From Gemmatimonadales bacterium UBA2975 (GTDB lineage: Bacteria > Gemmatimonadota > Gemmatimonadetes > Longimicrobiales > Gaopeijiaceae): a stretch of DNA of 64,000 bases. Positions 40,687 to 49,631 of the stretch are shown here, piece after piece. The notes beneath the pieces were generated by a model. It saw only the letters and a list, made by a program, of their open reading frames with translations. It made no database searches and was not told the origin of the DNA. A program made the position numbers and the translations under genes. Every line of letters starts with the position of its first letter. Position 1 is the stretch's first letter. The stretch is taken from assembly GCA_002348265.1 (NCBI GenBank), contig DEAT01000028.1, positions 87,887 to 151,886 of the forward strand. Direction: 5' to 3'.

Positions 40687-41228
40687 TTGGGTTCAGTTTT
40701 TACTGCTGAGAGCTCAAGGTTTTCGATGATGTGCAACGTGACATCTTCTACTGACTTGTGGTTTGTGTCTACTCTCAGTGACGCAAGAGCGTAAGCGGTT
40801 CGCCGCGATTCGAGAAGTCCTCGTGCATCCTGAACCCCCCTATCTCTGGACAGAAGAGGACGTTCGGTAAAGTCACTACCCACTCGTCGAAGTGACTCTT
40901 CCGCATCGACTTCGAGCCATATAGATAGAGTGCTCGCTCCCAATCGGGACAGGCGCCCTTGCTCCGCGGCCCACCCTCCTCCAGTCGCCAAGACAATTTC
41001 GTCTTCGCTGAGTAATTCTTGAGCGACAGATGCTTCTTCCCGTCGAAAAGCACTCTCGCCCAGGTCCGAAAACCAGTCTCTTATAGATCTGCCCGAGCGA
41101 CTGACAATCTCATGGTCTAGGTCGAAAAAACGCCATCCAAGCTGGGCTGCGAGCGCTCTCCCAACCGATGTCTTGCCAGCCCCCATGAAACCGACAAGGA
41201 CGACCCGGTTAACTGCAGACTCGGTCAA
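40683..41228 (-). CDS. aroK: Shikimate kinase
   Basis: 181-residue P-loop kinase in the chorismate pathway. Walker A is GFMGAGKTSVG (about 13-23), the shikimate-binding DLDHEIVSRSGRSI (about 37-50) and the ATGGGW block (about 80-85) are present. It starts with TTG, overlapping the aroC stop (TTGA). The aroC-aroK pair gives two steps around EPSP formation. Confidence 0.93.
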   Translation of the reverse strand: MTESAVNRVVLVGFMGAGKTSVGRALAAQLGWRFFDLDHEIVSRSGRSIRDWFSDLGESAFRREEASVAQELLSEDEIVLATGGGWAAEQGRLSRLGASTLSIWLEVDAEESLRRVGSDFTERPLLSRDRGVQDARGLLESRRTAYALASLRVDTNHKSVEDVTLHIIENLELSAVKTEPK

Positions 41229-42430
41229 CGCTCCCCGAAACCTCGTTCCACCAAGTACGTGATATACCCATCGAAGTTTCTTCGCAGTTCTCTTACTGAA
41301 TCACCGCCAAACTTTTCGAGAACTGCATCCGCGATGACAAGCGCTACCATCGCCTCCCCAACCACTCCAGCGGCAGGAACGGCACATACGTCACTGCGCT
41401 CGACTGCGGCATCACCCTCTGACCCATCTCGCAAGTCCACACTGGGAAGTCGCTTACGCAGCGTAGAGATCGGCTTCATCGCACCTCGTACTAGGATTGG
41501 TTGACCTGTCGTGACACCTCCTTCTAGCCCTCCAGCACGATTCGATGCCCGGCCAATGCCACCAGACCGGGTCTGGTCTTCGGCTAGAACGATTGGGTCA
41601 TGTACTTCGGATCCCGGTCGACTTGCAGCCTCAAATCCCATTCCCAAATCGACACCCTTAACGGCCTGTATCGACATAACAGCCGCTGCGAGCCTGCCAT
41701 CGAGCCTTCTATCCCATGACACGTAAGAACCAAGGCCGACAGGAAGTCCACGCGCCACGACCTCGAAGATTCCTCCGAGTGTATCTCCTCTATCCTTAGC
41801 CTCGTCGATCTCTTTGCACATTAGGGCTGACGCCTTGCGATCTAGACATCGTACGGGATCCTCATCTGCCACCGCATTGAGATCGTCTGGGAGATCAGTA
41901 AGATCGACAGCAACCGATCCAATTGCGCGGACATGACTTTGGACCGAGATACCAAGCTCTAGCAGAAGTCGCTTGGCCACCGCGCCGCATGCTACCCGCG
42001 CAGCTGTCTCACGAGCGCTTGCCCGCTCAAGGATATCTCTTACGTCACGGCGATCATATTTGAAGGCGCCAGCAAGGTCCGCATGGCCAGGTCGTGGCAG
42101 ATAGTGAGGTTTGAGCGATTTCAGATTCACGTCTTTGGGTGGCGCTTCGTGGGCCATCGCCGTGGTCCAGTTTTCCCAGTCTTGATTTCGAATAACCATC
42201 GAGATCGGTGAGCCCAACGTTTCACCGAGTCGGACTCCACTTAGAAGTTCCACATGATCTTTTTCAATCTGCATACGGCGGCCTCGGCCGTACCCTCTTT
42301 GGCGCCGCGCGAGTTCCGGATCTACGTCGCGCGCTACATCGAGACCTAGGCCAGAAGGAACACCCTCCAATAGCGCTGTCAGCGCTTTACCGTGCGATTC
42401 GCCGGCTGTGTGAAAACGTAAACAGATCAT
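41225..42430 (-). CDS. aroC: Chorismate synthase
   Basis: 401-residue FMN-dependent enzyme making chorismate from EPSP. Blocks: TAGESHGKALTALLEG (about 8-23), RRQRGYGRGRRM (about 43-54), SGVRLGETLGSPI, PRPGHADLAGAFKY and RASARETAARVACGA, then SNRAGGLEGGVTTGQPI (about 296-312). Length is normal. First gene of the aroC-aroK-topA-trmFO-xerC run; the 123 bases upstream hold an 8-base inverted repeat (42493-42500, 42532-42539). Confidence 0.96.
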   Translation of the reverse strand: MICLRFHTAGESHGKALTALLEGVPSGLGLDVARDVDPELARRQRGYGRGRRMQIEKDHVELLSGVRLGETLGSPISMVIRNQDWENWTTAMAHEAPPKDVNLKSLKPHYLPRPGHADLAGAFKYDRRDVRDILERASARETAARVACGAVAKRLLLELGISVQSHVRAIGSVAVDLTDLPDDLNAVADEDPVRCLDRKASALMCKEIDEAKDRGDTLGGIFEVVARGLPVGLGSYVSWDRRLDGRLAAAVMSIQAVKGVDLGMGFEAASRPGSEVHDPIVLAEDQTRSGGIGRASNRAGGLEGGVTTGQPILVRGAMKPISTLRKRLPSVDLRDGSEGDAAVERSDVCAVPAAGVVGEAMVALVIADAVLEKFGGDSVRELRRNFDGYITYLVERGFGER

Positions 42431-42553
42431 TGTTTATTGACCTTTGAACCCAGATCAGTCGTTACGTGAACGAACGCAATTAGAGAATCTCGCCTGGGTC
42501 GGATTTGGCATCTCTTAGACTGACTGCGTGTGACCCAGGAAGCGTTCTTGGCA

Positions 42554-42952
42554 TCAGCGAGTGCAGACAACCTCTTCCTTTTGGGTTGGAGTGACCGGTT
42601 CAGTAGGGGGAAGCTCTGCGCCTCCGAAGATGGCACAACCCTCTTTCTTTCCAAGCTCAGAGTGGGTTGCCACAGCACTCCATCCGGAGCTGGACGCAGT
42701 TATCGCTAGTATCACCCCATGAGAGCTCGCGAGGGAAAGCTCTTCCAGATCGTTCGTATATGAATAGTGGTCCTCCAAATACGTCTGCTGCCGACTCGAC
42801 AAATGCTCGAGGTCAGCCTTCATCGCTGCGAAATATGCCCTCTCGCGAATCGCACTGAATTTCGGAATCACAATTGCGGCTATGATCGCAATGATGACAG
42901 CTACGATAAGGAGCTCGACAACAGTGAAGCCTTTGCTTTGCTGCATTTTCAT
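42554..42952 (-). CDS. Type IV pilin-like protein
   Basis: 132 residues from ATG 42952, near a GGAA; earlier in-frame codons add a non-pilin stretch. The class III leader KMQQSKG is followed by FTVVELLIVAVIIAI with mature F9 and Glu13 (position 5). A hydrophobic helix (about 10-31) and a short globular part follow. Cys106 and Cys130 could form the C-terminal disulfide loop. The peptidase gene is 28 kb away. Neighbours are not pilus-assembly genes, so it may be a minor pilin or a type II secretion-like pseudopilin. Confidence 0.88.
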   Translation of the reverse strand: MKMQQSKGFTVVELLIVAVIIAIIAAIVIPKFSAIRERAYFAAMKADLEHLSSRQQTYLEDHYSYTNDLEELSLASSHGVILAITASSSGWSAVATHSELGKKEGCAIFGGAELPPTEPVTPTQKEEVVCTR

Positions 42953-43128
42953 ATTCCAAACGAGACGTTTTCTGACTCGGGTCCTCGCAGAGACGAAATC
43001 TGATTTGACCAGCAACTCTAATAACTTGGCACAACCCGGAAAGAACCGGCAAGCCAAAACGAGCTGTGAACCCACCTCCTGACCCATCTATAAATCAGTG
43101 TAACGCATTCACCCGAAATCGAATCACT

Positions 43129-43965
43129 TCAAGGCACCTGACCTCTATCGTTCAGCTTCGAGCTGAATCTCTCTTCACTGTCCCAGAGCGCAATCGACGG
43201 ACGAGTCCATAACTTAGCTTTTTGGCTTAATAGATTGTATTTGACGATGCATCCAAGTGCTGAGATTCCATCTTTCCACCCAATCTTCTTGCCCTCAGCA
43301 TACGAGCGACCATGGTAACTGATCGGGAGTTCGTAAATTCGAGCACCGGCCTGTGCTAGCCTTGCCGTAATTTCCGGCTCAATCCCAAACCGATTTGCAG
43401 ACAGGGGCAACTCATCTAGTAGCTCCCGCCGAACCATTTTGTAGCACGTTTCCATGTCAGTCAGGTTCAGGTCGGTAAACATATTTGAGAGCAGGGTCAG
43501 GAAACGGTTTCCGACAGAATGCCAGAAGAACAGGACTCTGTGCGGACCACCCAAGAAACGTGATCCGTAGACCGCATCAGCCTTACCGGAGAGGATAGGC
43601 TGAAGCAGCCTCGGGAACTCATGAGGGTCGTACTCCATATCCGCATCCTGGACAACCACCACGTCCCCGGTGGCATGCTTAAATCCGGTGCGTAAAGCAG
43701 CACCCTTTCCCTGATTCACTTTTTTACTTATCAACCGATCGATGAGGTCGCCTTCTAACCTGGCTAGCAACTCACTCGTCCCGTCAGTCGACCCATCGTC
43801 GACGACTATGACTTCCAGCCAGAGGGGCACATCCCGCACCCGGCTTAGAAGTGTTTCTACAGTTTGGACTTCATTATATACCGGGATGACAACCGAGAGT
43901 CGAACTCGATCCCACGCCAAGCCGCCGTCGAGATCCCGTGGTCCAGCGCTCTTGGGAAAATTCAT
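43129..43965 (-). CDS. Family 2 glycosyltransferase (DPM1-like)
   Basis: 278-residue GT-A transferase. The N-terminal [13 protein letters not shown] (about 25-37), [17 protein letters not shown] (about 51-67) and QDADMEYDP (metal-binding DxD, about 114-122) are present, with GSRFLGG later. It lacks the C-terminal membrane helices often found in dolichyl-phosphate mannose synthases. It probably transfers a sugar to a polyprenyl phosphate, but donor and acceptor cannot be told. Confidence 0.88.
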   Translation of the reverse strand: MNFPKSAGPRDLDGGLAWDRVRLSVVIPVYNEVQTVETLLSRVRDVPLWLEVIVVDDGSTDGTSELLARLEGDLIDRLISKKVNQGKGAALRTGFKHATGDVVVVQDADMEYDPHEFPRLLQPILSGKADAVYGSRFLGGPHRVLFFWHSVGNRFLTLLSNMFTDLNLTDMETCYKMVRRELLDELPLSANRFGIEPEITARLAQAGARIYELPISYHGRSYAEGKKIGWKDGISALGCIVKYNLLSQKAKLWTRPSIALWDSEERFSSKLNDRGQVP

Positions 43966-44039
43966 CTTTCAGGACTCTATTGACGGTTCAACCAACTAAA
44001 GCTGAAAAGGTAATCCGATGGGAAACCCTTTGCGTGGTC

Positions 44040-44663
44040 TCAGCGAGAATCTGGCCGAACCAATCGACATACTTCATCCACGATCGAATATCCTGACCCA
44101 CCCATTCGTCCGACCGGGTTAAGATCCTCCGAAAAAATAATGCTCGTCCCTCGTTCTTTCCGAAGCGAAGAGTCTAGCCGGATACCGACGACTTCACCAA
44201 CGACCAACGTATTGTATCCACTCAACCCGACCTCTTGGGTAACTTCGCACTCCAGCACTGCTTTACACTCAGAAACAAAAGGGGCGGCCACACGATCGGA
44301 ATCAACCGGAGTTAGCCCGACAAGCGCGAACTCATCGACCTCGGGCGGCACGCTGGCTGATGAATCGTTCATCTGCTCAATTAATTCTTGAGACACGATA
44401 TTCAAACAAAAAGCACCAAGCTCTCTGATGTTCGCGAGCGAGTCTTTCATCCCCGACTTCTTCTGGCCAATCGAGACCCCCACCAACATCGGGTGGACAG
44501 ATAGCACATTGAAAAAGCTGTAAGGTGCAAGGTTTGGAACGCCATCTGCGCTTCTGGTCGACAACCATCCAATCGGACGAGGCACCACGAGGGACGTGAT
44601 CAGCTCGTAGCGCTCTAGCTCTAGGAGTTCACCTGGAGTCAGGACCTCTGTGACCAGGCTCAA
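44040..44663 (-). CDS. Flavin reductase-like FMN-binding protein
   Basis: 207-residue protein of the flavin reductase/DIM6-NTAB family. Core pattern: ITSLVVPRPIGWLSTRSADG (about 23-42), NLAPYSFFNVLS (about 45-56), SIGQKKSGMKDSLAN, and GYNTLVVGEVVGI (about 152-164). Members bind FMN and often serve as reductase partners of monooxygenases; no monooxygenase is adjacent. Start is TTG, overlapping the upstream stop as TTGA. Confidence 0.85.
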   Translation of the reverse strand: MSLVTEVLTPGELLELERYELITSLVVPRPIGWLSTRSADGVPNLAPYSFFNVLSVHPMLVGVSIGQKKSGMKDSLANIRELGAFCLNIVSQELIEQMNDSSASVPPEVDEFALVGLTPVDSDRVAAPFVSECKAVLECEVTQEVGLSGYNTLVVGEVVGIRLDSSLRKERGTSIIFSEDLNPVGRMGGSGYSIVDEVCRLVRPDSR

Positions 44664-45430
44664 CCGCCTTGAGGGACGTCGATGACCTGACCAACGTAAA
44701 TACGGCTGCCCCGAATCCCATTCCTATCCCGAAGTTCATCGACCGTAGTGTCGTGCGCTCGGGCAATGGTCCACAAAGAGTCGCCTCGCCGCACTCTGTA
44801 TTCCAGCATATCCGGTTCACCGACCCCTCGAGCCAGCAAGGAAGTTACATAGTCGGCGTAGGGCCGGGGAAAAAGTGCGACGTGGTAGTGGCGTGGACTA
44901 CGCTCTAAGGTTGCCTCAAGCACCCCCTGTCTCTCTAGACTCGAAAGGACCCCCTGCAACCATTCACGACAAGCACGGTTCCAACTGTATCTCAGGTCTA
45001 GCGCCATTCCGGTCGGGTGCACCGACCTATCGGATGCATTACGAGGCTGTCTTGTGGTTGGACGCGTCAGGCTCGTGATAACAAGCTGCTCTCCACACGC
45101 CCGCCGGTACTGGGCTCCAAGGCGCTCGGCAAAGAGCCGAACTTCAGGACGAGCGAACGGATAGCGCACATCGTTCTTCACGATAAAGTCACGAGTTGAC
45201 TCAATCCGGACTAACCACCCTTGATCTACAAAGAAACGCACACGCTCAGGGGTATCGATAAACGTGTAGTCATGTTGTCGCGCCATCTGGACCTGACGAT
45301 CCATGGACGACCGCGATCCTTGAAGCGATTGTGCGATTGCGGAACACGGGGAGACCGCAATCACAGCAGCGATGGAAACACCAAATAGTGCCAGTGGCAG
45401 CAGCCGAGAATGAATGCGATTCAGAATCAT
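44660..45430 (-). CDS. Secreted LysM protein with M15-like peptidase signature
   Basis: 256 residues. A signal peptide (about 10-33, ending near SAIAQ) indicates export. The core has SVHPTGMALDLR (about 136-147) and later PRHYHVAL (about 179-186), the pattern of M15-like D,D-carboxypeptidases/MepK-like hydrolases, with His, Asp and His as zinc ligands. A C-terminal LysM domain (about 209-253, YRVRRGDSLWTIARAHDTTV) anchors it to peptidoglycan. It is probably a murein endopeptidase or carboxypeptidase. An exact palindrome lies 59 bases upstream. Confidence 0.83.
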   Translation of the reverse strand: MILNRIHSRLLPLALFGVSIAAVIAVSPCSAIAQSLQGSRSSMDRQVQMARQHDYTFIDTPERVRFFVDQGWLVRIESTRDFIVKNDVRYPFARPEVRLFAERLGAQYRRACGEQLVITSLTRPTTRQPRNASDRSVHPTGMALDLRYSWNRACREWLQGVLSSLERQGVLEATLERSPRHYHVALFPRPYADYVTSLLARGVGEPDMLEYRVRRGDSLWTIARAHDTTVDELRDRNGIRGSRIYVGQVIDVPQGG

Positions 45431-45488
45431 CTCTTTATCGATTCAAAACCTGTGTTTCGAAGGATCTCAGTGTAGTCGCACTACAGTA

Positions 45489-45504
45489 GTAAACATTTGT
45501 TTAC
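45489..45504. promoter_or_regulatory. 16-bp palindrome upstream of the LysM peptidase gene
   Basis: Perfect 7-base arms GTAAACA and TGTTTAC around a two-base centre, 59 bases from the minus-strand start at 45430. A second short palindrome CTACAGTAG (45481-45489) and hairpin GTAGT-CGC-ACTAC (45472-45484) adjoin it. This looks like a dimeric-regulator operator. Confidence 0.5.
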
Positions 45505-45681
45505 ACGCGCAAGGATTATGAAACATTCTTACTTGGCAGACCCTAGCTTTTAAAACAGAACGATGATCTGAACGAGCAGATCAAAGCCGCCACACCAAGA
45601 GCTTTCTCAGTGTTCAACACTCCTCTGCTGCACGGATGGGACCGACCCTATCAAACCGAGATCCTACTCACGGCTAGGGAG

Positions 45682-46305
45682 TCAGACTTCTCGAGCATCG
45701 TTGTATCGAGCTGAGACACGATCCCAATTAACAATGCTCCAGAAAGCAGACAGATAGTCCGGCCGACGGTTCTGATACCTTAGGTAGTAGGCATGCTCCC
45801 ACACGTCGACCCCGAGTAATGGCGTTAGGCCATGCATGAGCGGGCTGTCCTGATTCGGTGTTGCCTGAACAGACAGAGCCCCCGCAGCATCCGAGCAAAG
45901 CCAACCCCACCCAGATCCAAACTGACCTCCGGCCGCCGCCTGGAACTGCGTCCTGAATTCGTCTAGTGACCCAAAGGCTGCATCCACCGCTAGGGCGAGA
46001 TCACCCGTCGGGGCTTCTGCACCCCCCGGAGTCATCACATCCCAAAACAGAGTATGGTTGACGTAACCACCTCCATTGTTCCGAACGGCTCCTCGGATCT
46101 CCTCAGGAATAGCGTTCAGATTCGAGACTAGATCGATCGCTGACATTTCATGGAGATCGTTATGGCTTTCCAGTGCCGCATTTAGTTTGCTGGTGTATCC
46201 GGCATGATGCTTGCCGTGATGGATAGCCATGGTTTGTGCGTCGATGTGAGGCTCAAGGGCGTCATGCTCAAAGCCCAGGTCAGGAAGCTGGAAAGGGTAG
46301 GCCAT
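45682..46305 (-). CDS. sodA: Manganese-type superoxide dismutase
   Basis: 207 residues from ATG 46305 (AGGAG upstream); a longer frame to 46437 adds 44 unrelated residues. Metal ligands: His29 (AIHHGKHH), His84 (YVNHTLFW), Asp167 and His171 (DVWEHAYYLRY). GGGYVNH and Gln152 in NQDSPLM are the usual marks of the manganese rather than iron type. No export signal is visible, so it should act in the cytoplasm. Confidence 0.94.
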   Translation of the reverse strand: MAYPFQLPDLGFEHDALEPHIDAQTMAIHHGKHHAGYTSKLNAALESHNDLHEMSAIDLVSNLNAIPEEIRGAVRNNGGGYVNHTLFWDVMTPGGAEAPTGDLALAVDAAFGSLDEFRTQFQAAAGGQFGSGWGWLCSDAAGALSVQATPNQDSPLMHGLTPLLGVDVWEHAYYLRYQNRRPDYLSAFWSIVNWDRVSARYNDAREV

Positions 46306-46450
46306 TTCTGCGGAACTCCTTGGCGTGGATTTCTCGTTTAAGACGGGCGCTCTCGCCCATACCGATCCTTCTACCAACAGGAACCTACAAGTCTTCTGTC
46401 GATACCTTGAAGCTAAGAAACCAAGGCACGCCAGCAAACCTCATCAACAA

Positions 46451-46477
46451 GGGGCGGGACTACCTTATGGTCGCCCC
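46451..46477 (-). terminator. Candidate terminator after the AGCS symporter gene
   Basis: Perfect 6-base arms GGGGCG (46451-46456) and CGCCCC (46472-46477) enclose ACC-TTAT-GGT. Reading leftwards, TTGTTG follows the stem. It lies 39 bases after the symporter stop and before sodA. Confidence 0.5.
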
Positions 46478-46515
46478 ATCCCCCGTGATGGTGCTAAGAC
46501 CGCAAAAGACGTGAA

Positions 46516-48240
46516 TCAGTCACTCATGGCCTCTCGTCTTGAAGAGATCGCCTCATAAGGCTTACGCTCGAAATAGCTACGGGTTTCGGCTACCACTACA
46601 GGAGCGAGTAAGATCAGCGCAATGAGATTAGGCCAGATTACGATCGCTAGTGCTACGTCGCCAAGAGCCCACACAACGGCCAAAGGAATCGCAGCACCGG
46701 TAAAGTGTGCCAGAACGAAGAGTGCTTTGTACGGAAGTATAGCCCTCTTTCCAAAGAGATAGTAAGCGCAGCGATCTCCATAATAGCTCCAGGAAATCGC
46801 AGTCGAAATCCCAAAAAGAAGCACTCCGAACACAACTATGAAGTGGCCCCAGTCTCCAAGGGGCGCCAGCCCCTGCCGGAACGCTTCCGCCGTAATCGGG
46901 GCCCCATTCTCAACTGCGTTGCCGTAAAGCGAGGTGTATGTCGCACCATCGTCAGCCTTCGCCTCACCGCTTCCTGGATAGATTGTCCCTGTAAAGGGCA
47001 TCGTTTGCGCGACATCTGTATACAGCATGTCGACGCTAGCTTCGTGCCAAGAAACCATCGCTGCACCCACGCCCGTCTTCACATGAAGACCTTCGGCGAT
47101 CTCTATCGATTGCGGCGCATCTACACCAGCGTAACGGTTCTCCTCCACTTCGGCGGTCCAAGTAATATCACCACCACCCAGCGTCACCTCGGTCGGGAAC
47201 CGCTGCTCATGTGTACCTGTGACCACGATCACCAACCCTGTCAATGTACAGATGACAAGTGTGTCGATCAGTGGCTCTAGAAGAGCCACCACGCCCTCAG
47301 AGACAGGCTCGTCAGTTTTCGCTGCTGCGTGCGCGATCGGTGCGGAACCCTGACCAGCTTCGTTCGAAAACAAACCTCGGCGGACACCCCACATCATCGT
47401 GACCATAAAGACGCCGATCCCGATGCCCGCAACTCCGGCTTGGGGATTGAACGCCTCTGTGACCACCATGGCAAAAGCTCCCGGCACACTCCCTAAATTA
47501 AGCACCAGGATCACCAATGCGCCGAACACATAGATCGCAGCCATGAACGGCGCGAGAAAAGCCGTAACCCTACCAATCCTTCCTATTCCTCCGAGAATAA
47601 CTGCGGCCACTATGACCGTGGTGATAGCACCCATCACTATCGTTGGAATGCCGAAGGCGCTGTTCATCTGATCGGCTACAGTGTTCGCCTGAACTGCGTT
47701 ACCGGTAAAGAAGGCCGTGAACGCGAGCATGACTGCAAAAAAGACCGCCATCGGCTTCCATTTGGCACCAAGCCCACGCTCGATGTAGTACATCGGGCCA
47801 CCGGCAACATTTCCGAATTCATCCGTTGTTCGGTATTTCTGCGCTAGAGTCACCTCAGAGAACTTTGTAGCCATCCCCAAGAACGCAGTTACCCACATCC
47901 AGAAGAGTGCGCCGGGACCTCCCCAGTGAATCGCCATTGCCACACCGGCGATGTTACCGATACCAACTGTGGCCGACAGCGCAGTTGTTAGCGCTTGGAA
48001 GTGAGAAACATCACCGGGGTCATCGGGATCGTCGTATTTCCCAGTGGTAACCCCGAAACCGTGTCCTAGACGAGTTATCTGGACGAAACCGGTGCGAACC
48101 GTCAGGTAAAACCCGGTTCCCAATAGAAGGATGACCATGAAGGCGACTTGTTCACCTCCAAAGGGGATCCCAATGTTGATAATGTAGTCGTTCGCGAAGT
48201 CGACGATCGGCTGGAGAAAGCTGTTTAGAAAGGACTCCAT
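46516..48240 (-). CDS. Sodium/amino-acid symporter (AGCS) with a large insertion
   Basis: 574-residue inner-membrane importer of alanine or glycine with sodium. Signature GPGALFWMWVTAFLGMATKFSE (about 109-129) and NEAGQGSAPIAHAAAKTDEP (about 293-312) are present, plus SWSYYGDR near 483-490. An insertion of about 120 residues (roughly 342-462, THEQRFPTEV to QGLAPLGDW) lies between a membrane helix and the final helices, where typical family members have about 25. It is hydrophilic and probably faces outside. The rest has the normal helix pattern. Confidence 0.92.
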   Translation of the reverse strand: MESFLNSFLQPIVDFANDYIINIGIPFGGEQVAFMVILLLGTGFYLTVRTGFVQITRLGHGFGVTTGKYDDPDDPGDVSHFQALTTALSATVGIGNIAGVAMAIHWGGPGALFWMWVTAFLGMATKFSEVTLAQKYRTTDEFGNVAGGPMYYIERGLGAKWKPMAVFFAVMLAFTAFFTGNAVQANTVADQMNSAFGIPTIVMGAITTVIVAAVILGGIGRIGRVTAFLAPFMAAIYVFGALVILVLNLGSVPGAFAMVVTEAFNPQAGVAGIGIGVFMVTMMWGVRRGLFSNEAGQGSAPIAHAAAKTDEPVSEGVVALLEPLIDTLVICTLTGLVIVVTGTHEQRFPTEVTLGGGDITWTAEVEENRYAGVDAPQSIEIAEGLHVKTGVGAAMVSWHEASVDMLYTDVAQTMPFTGTIYPGSGEAKADDGATYTSLYGNAVENGAPITAEAFRQGLAPLGDWGHFIVVFGVLLFGISTAISWSYYGDRCAYYLFGKRAILPYKALFVLAHFTGAAIPLAVVWALGDVALAIVIWPNLIALILLAPVVVAETRSYFERKPYEAISSRREAMSD

Positions 48241-48267
48241 GCGTTATGCCCGTTAGTCGGTGGCAAC

Positions 48268-48293
48268 GAGTCGCGGTTTCTTACCCGCGACTC
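48268..48293 (-). terminator. Stem-loop between desaturase and symporter genes
   Basis: Perfect 9-base stem (GAGTCGCGG, 48268-48276; CCGCGACTC, 48285-48293) with an 8-base loop. It sits after the desaturase stop and 28 bases before the symporter start. Leftward reading continues GTTGCC, without a T-run, so it may be a terminator or a hairpin in the symporter leader. Confidence 0.45.
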
Positions 48294-48360
48294 AGGATTC
48301 ACGGCGAAGATTGCGCCGTCAGGTTAGCTAGTGCAAGCAATTTCCTAGCGATCCTACAAA

Positions 48361-49518
48361 TCACCCTGAGGCAATCGCTCTCTCGCACAGATGCCGCGCG
48401 ACTGCGGTGGCAAGTATCTCATGGGTCCGGTTCACGATAGCGTCGAGTGAGTGCGACTCCTGAAACATCTCCTCCGCCTTATCTCTGAGTTCCGGGACAG
48501 TCGGCAAGTGAGGGAATGACATCTCAGTTAATCGCTCCTCCATCTGAGTTCTGGTGCGTCTAACACAATCCGACAAGTCTTCTATCGGATGCGCCTCACA
48601 CCAAGCTTCGCGAACAGCCCAAGAGATCCCCTCAATGTTGAAGGCCTCAGCAAGCTCGTTAGCAACCCTCTCCACAACCTTCCTGCCCACTGGTCGCTCG
48701 CCCCTGACTATTTCCTCTGGCGGAGCACGAAGATCCCAGACAAGGCGGAACCACGACATGACCTTGAGGACGTAGTAGGAGATGTCGATCTCCCACCAAC
48801 GAAAACCTTGCCGAGTCGAACTCTGGTAGTGGTGATGGTTGTTGTGCCAACCCTCACCGAGGGTGATCAAGGCGAGCCACAAATTGTTACGAGAATCATC
48901 ACCGGTGAGATACCGCTGAGAGCCCGAGACGTGGGCAAGAGAATTAATAAAAAACGTGCAGTGAAAGAGAACGACAGTGCTCCAAAAGAAGCCCACTACT
49001 AGCATGGCCCATCCGCCAACAAACCAAACTCCGAAACCCAACAGAATCGCCGGCAGATATGTGTGACGGTCGAGCCAAACAAGTTCTGGATAACGTGTTA
49101 GATCCTTCACGGTTCCATAATCCGGTTCCCAGTTGCTCGGGTTGAAAATCCATGTGACATGGGAATACAAAAAACCGTGGTGCCGAGGAGAATGCACATC
49201 GTGCTCGGTGTCAGAATGCAGATGATGGTGTCTATGCACAGCAGCCCACCAAATCACCCCGCGCTGGGCGGACGTCTGTCCCAGAAACGCAATCAAGAAC
49301 TGCATCGCGCGACTCGTCTTATACGTCCGATGACTGAAATACCGATGATACCCTGCCGTTATCGCCCACATGCGAACAACGTAGAGAGCTGAAGCCACCA
49401 CGAGAGCCCGCAGGGGGACGCCAGTCCAGATCGCTCCCAAGCAAGCTAGATGGGTCGCGACGAACGGAATCGCTGACGGATAGACAACGTCGCTGTGAGG
49501 GGGATGACTCTCCAGCAA
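48361..49518 (-). CDS. Membrane fatty-acid desaturase (delta-9 type)
   Basis: 385-residue di-iron desaturase. The histidine boxes are HRYFSH (about 58-63), HRHHH (about 95-99) and HNNHHHY (about 223-229), in the order found in acyl-CoA/acyl-lipid delta-9 desaturases. Hydrophobic segments lie near 19-50 and 150-190. The N-terminal start is TTG 49518 with GGAGG five bases upstream. It has a C-terminal charged extension (after about 285) with no recognised domain, roughly 100 residues beyond the core. Confidence 0.9.
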   Translation of the reverse strand: MLESHPPHSDVVYPSAIPFVATHLACLGAIWTGVPLRALVVASALYVVRMWAITAGYHRYFSHRTYKTSRAMQFLIAFLGQTSAQRGVIWWAAVHRHHHLHSDTEHDVHSPRHHGFLYSHVTWIFNPSNWEPDYGTVKDLTRYPELVWLDRHTYLPAILLGFGVWFVGGWAMLVVGFFWSTVVLFHCTFFINSLAHVSGSQRYLTGDDSRNNLWLALITLGEGWHNNHHHYQSSTRQGFRWWEIDISYYVLKVMSWFRLVWDLRAPPEEIVRGERPVGRKVVERVANELAEAFNIEGISWAVREAWCEAHPIEDLSDCVRRTRTQMEERLTEMSFPHLPTVPELRDKAEEMFQESHSLDAIVNRTHEILATAVARHLCERAIASG

Positions 49519-49581
49519 CCCTTCCTCCCTTTCGTGCTCTTTCTGTTAACTGGGCAATCGCAAGCTAAGACTGTAAACCCT

Positions 49582-49609
49582 TTGTACAACCTTCTCCTCT
49601 TTATATGTT
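49582..49609 (+). promoter_or_regulatory. Candidate promoter of the ArsR-methyltransferase gene
   Basis: TTGTAC (49582-49587) and TATGTT (49604-49609) are 16 bases apart. A better -10, TATATT, lies at 49610-49615. Either would start transcription at about 49616-49623, so the mRNA may be leaderless or nearly so. No Shine-Dalgarno is visible. Confidence 0.45.
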
Positions 49610-49631
49610 TATATTCGAATTTATGAATATA
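49610..49631 (+). promoter_or_regulatory. Candidate ArsR-type operator over the start codon
   Basis: Perfect 7-base arms TATATTC (49610-49616) and GAATATA (49625-49631) around 8 bases. The AT-rich inverted repeat is like those bound by ArsR/SmtB dimers. It overlaps the ATG at 49623 and a -10 box, so binding would block transcription (auto-repression). Confidence 0.55.

Noticed and set aside
42493..42539. Inverted repeat upstream of aroC as terminator of the pilin gene
   Set aside because: Eight-base arms with a 31-base loop and no T-run; recorded only as a repeat in the aroC entry.
46852..47214. Frameshift or assembly error in the AGCS symporter
   Set aside because: The frame is continuous, composition matches the neighbours and the flanking helices align, so an insertion fits better.
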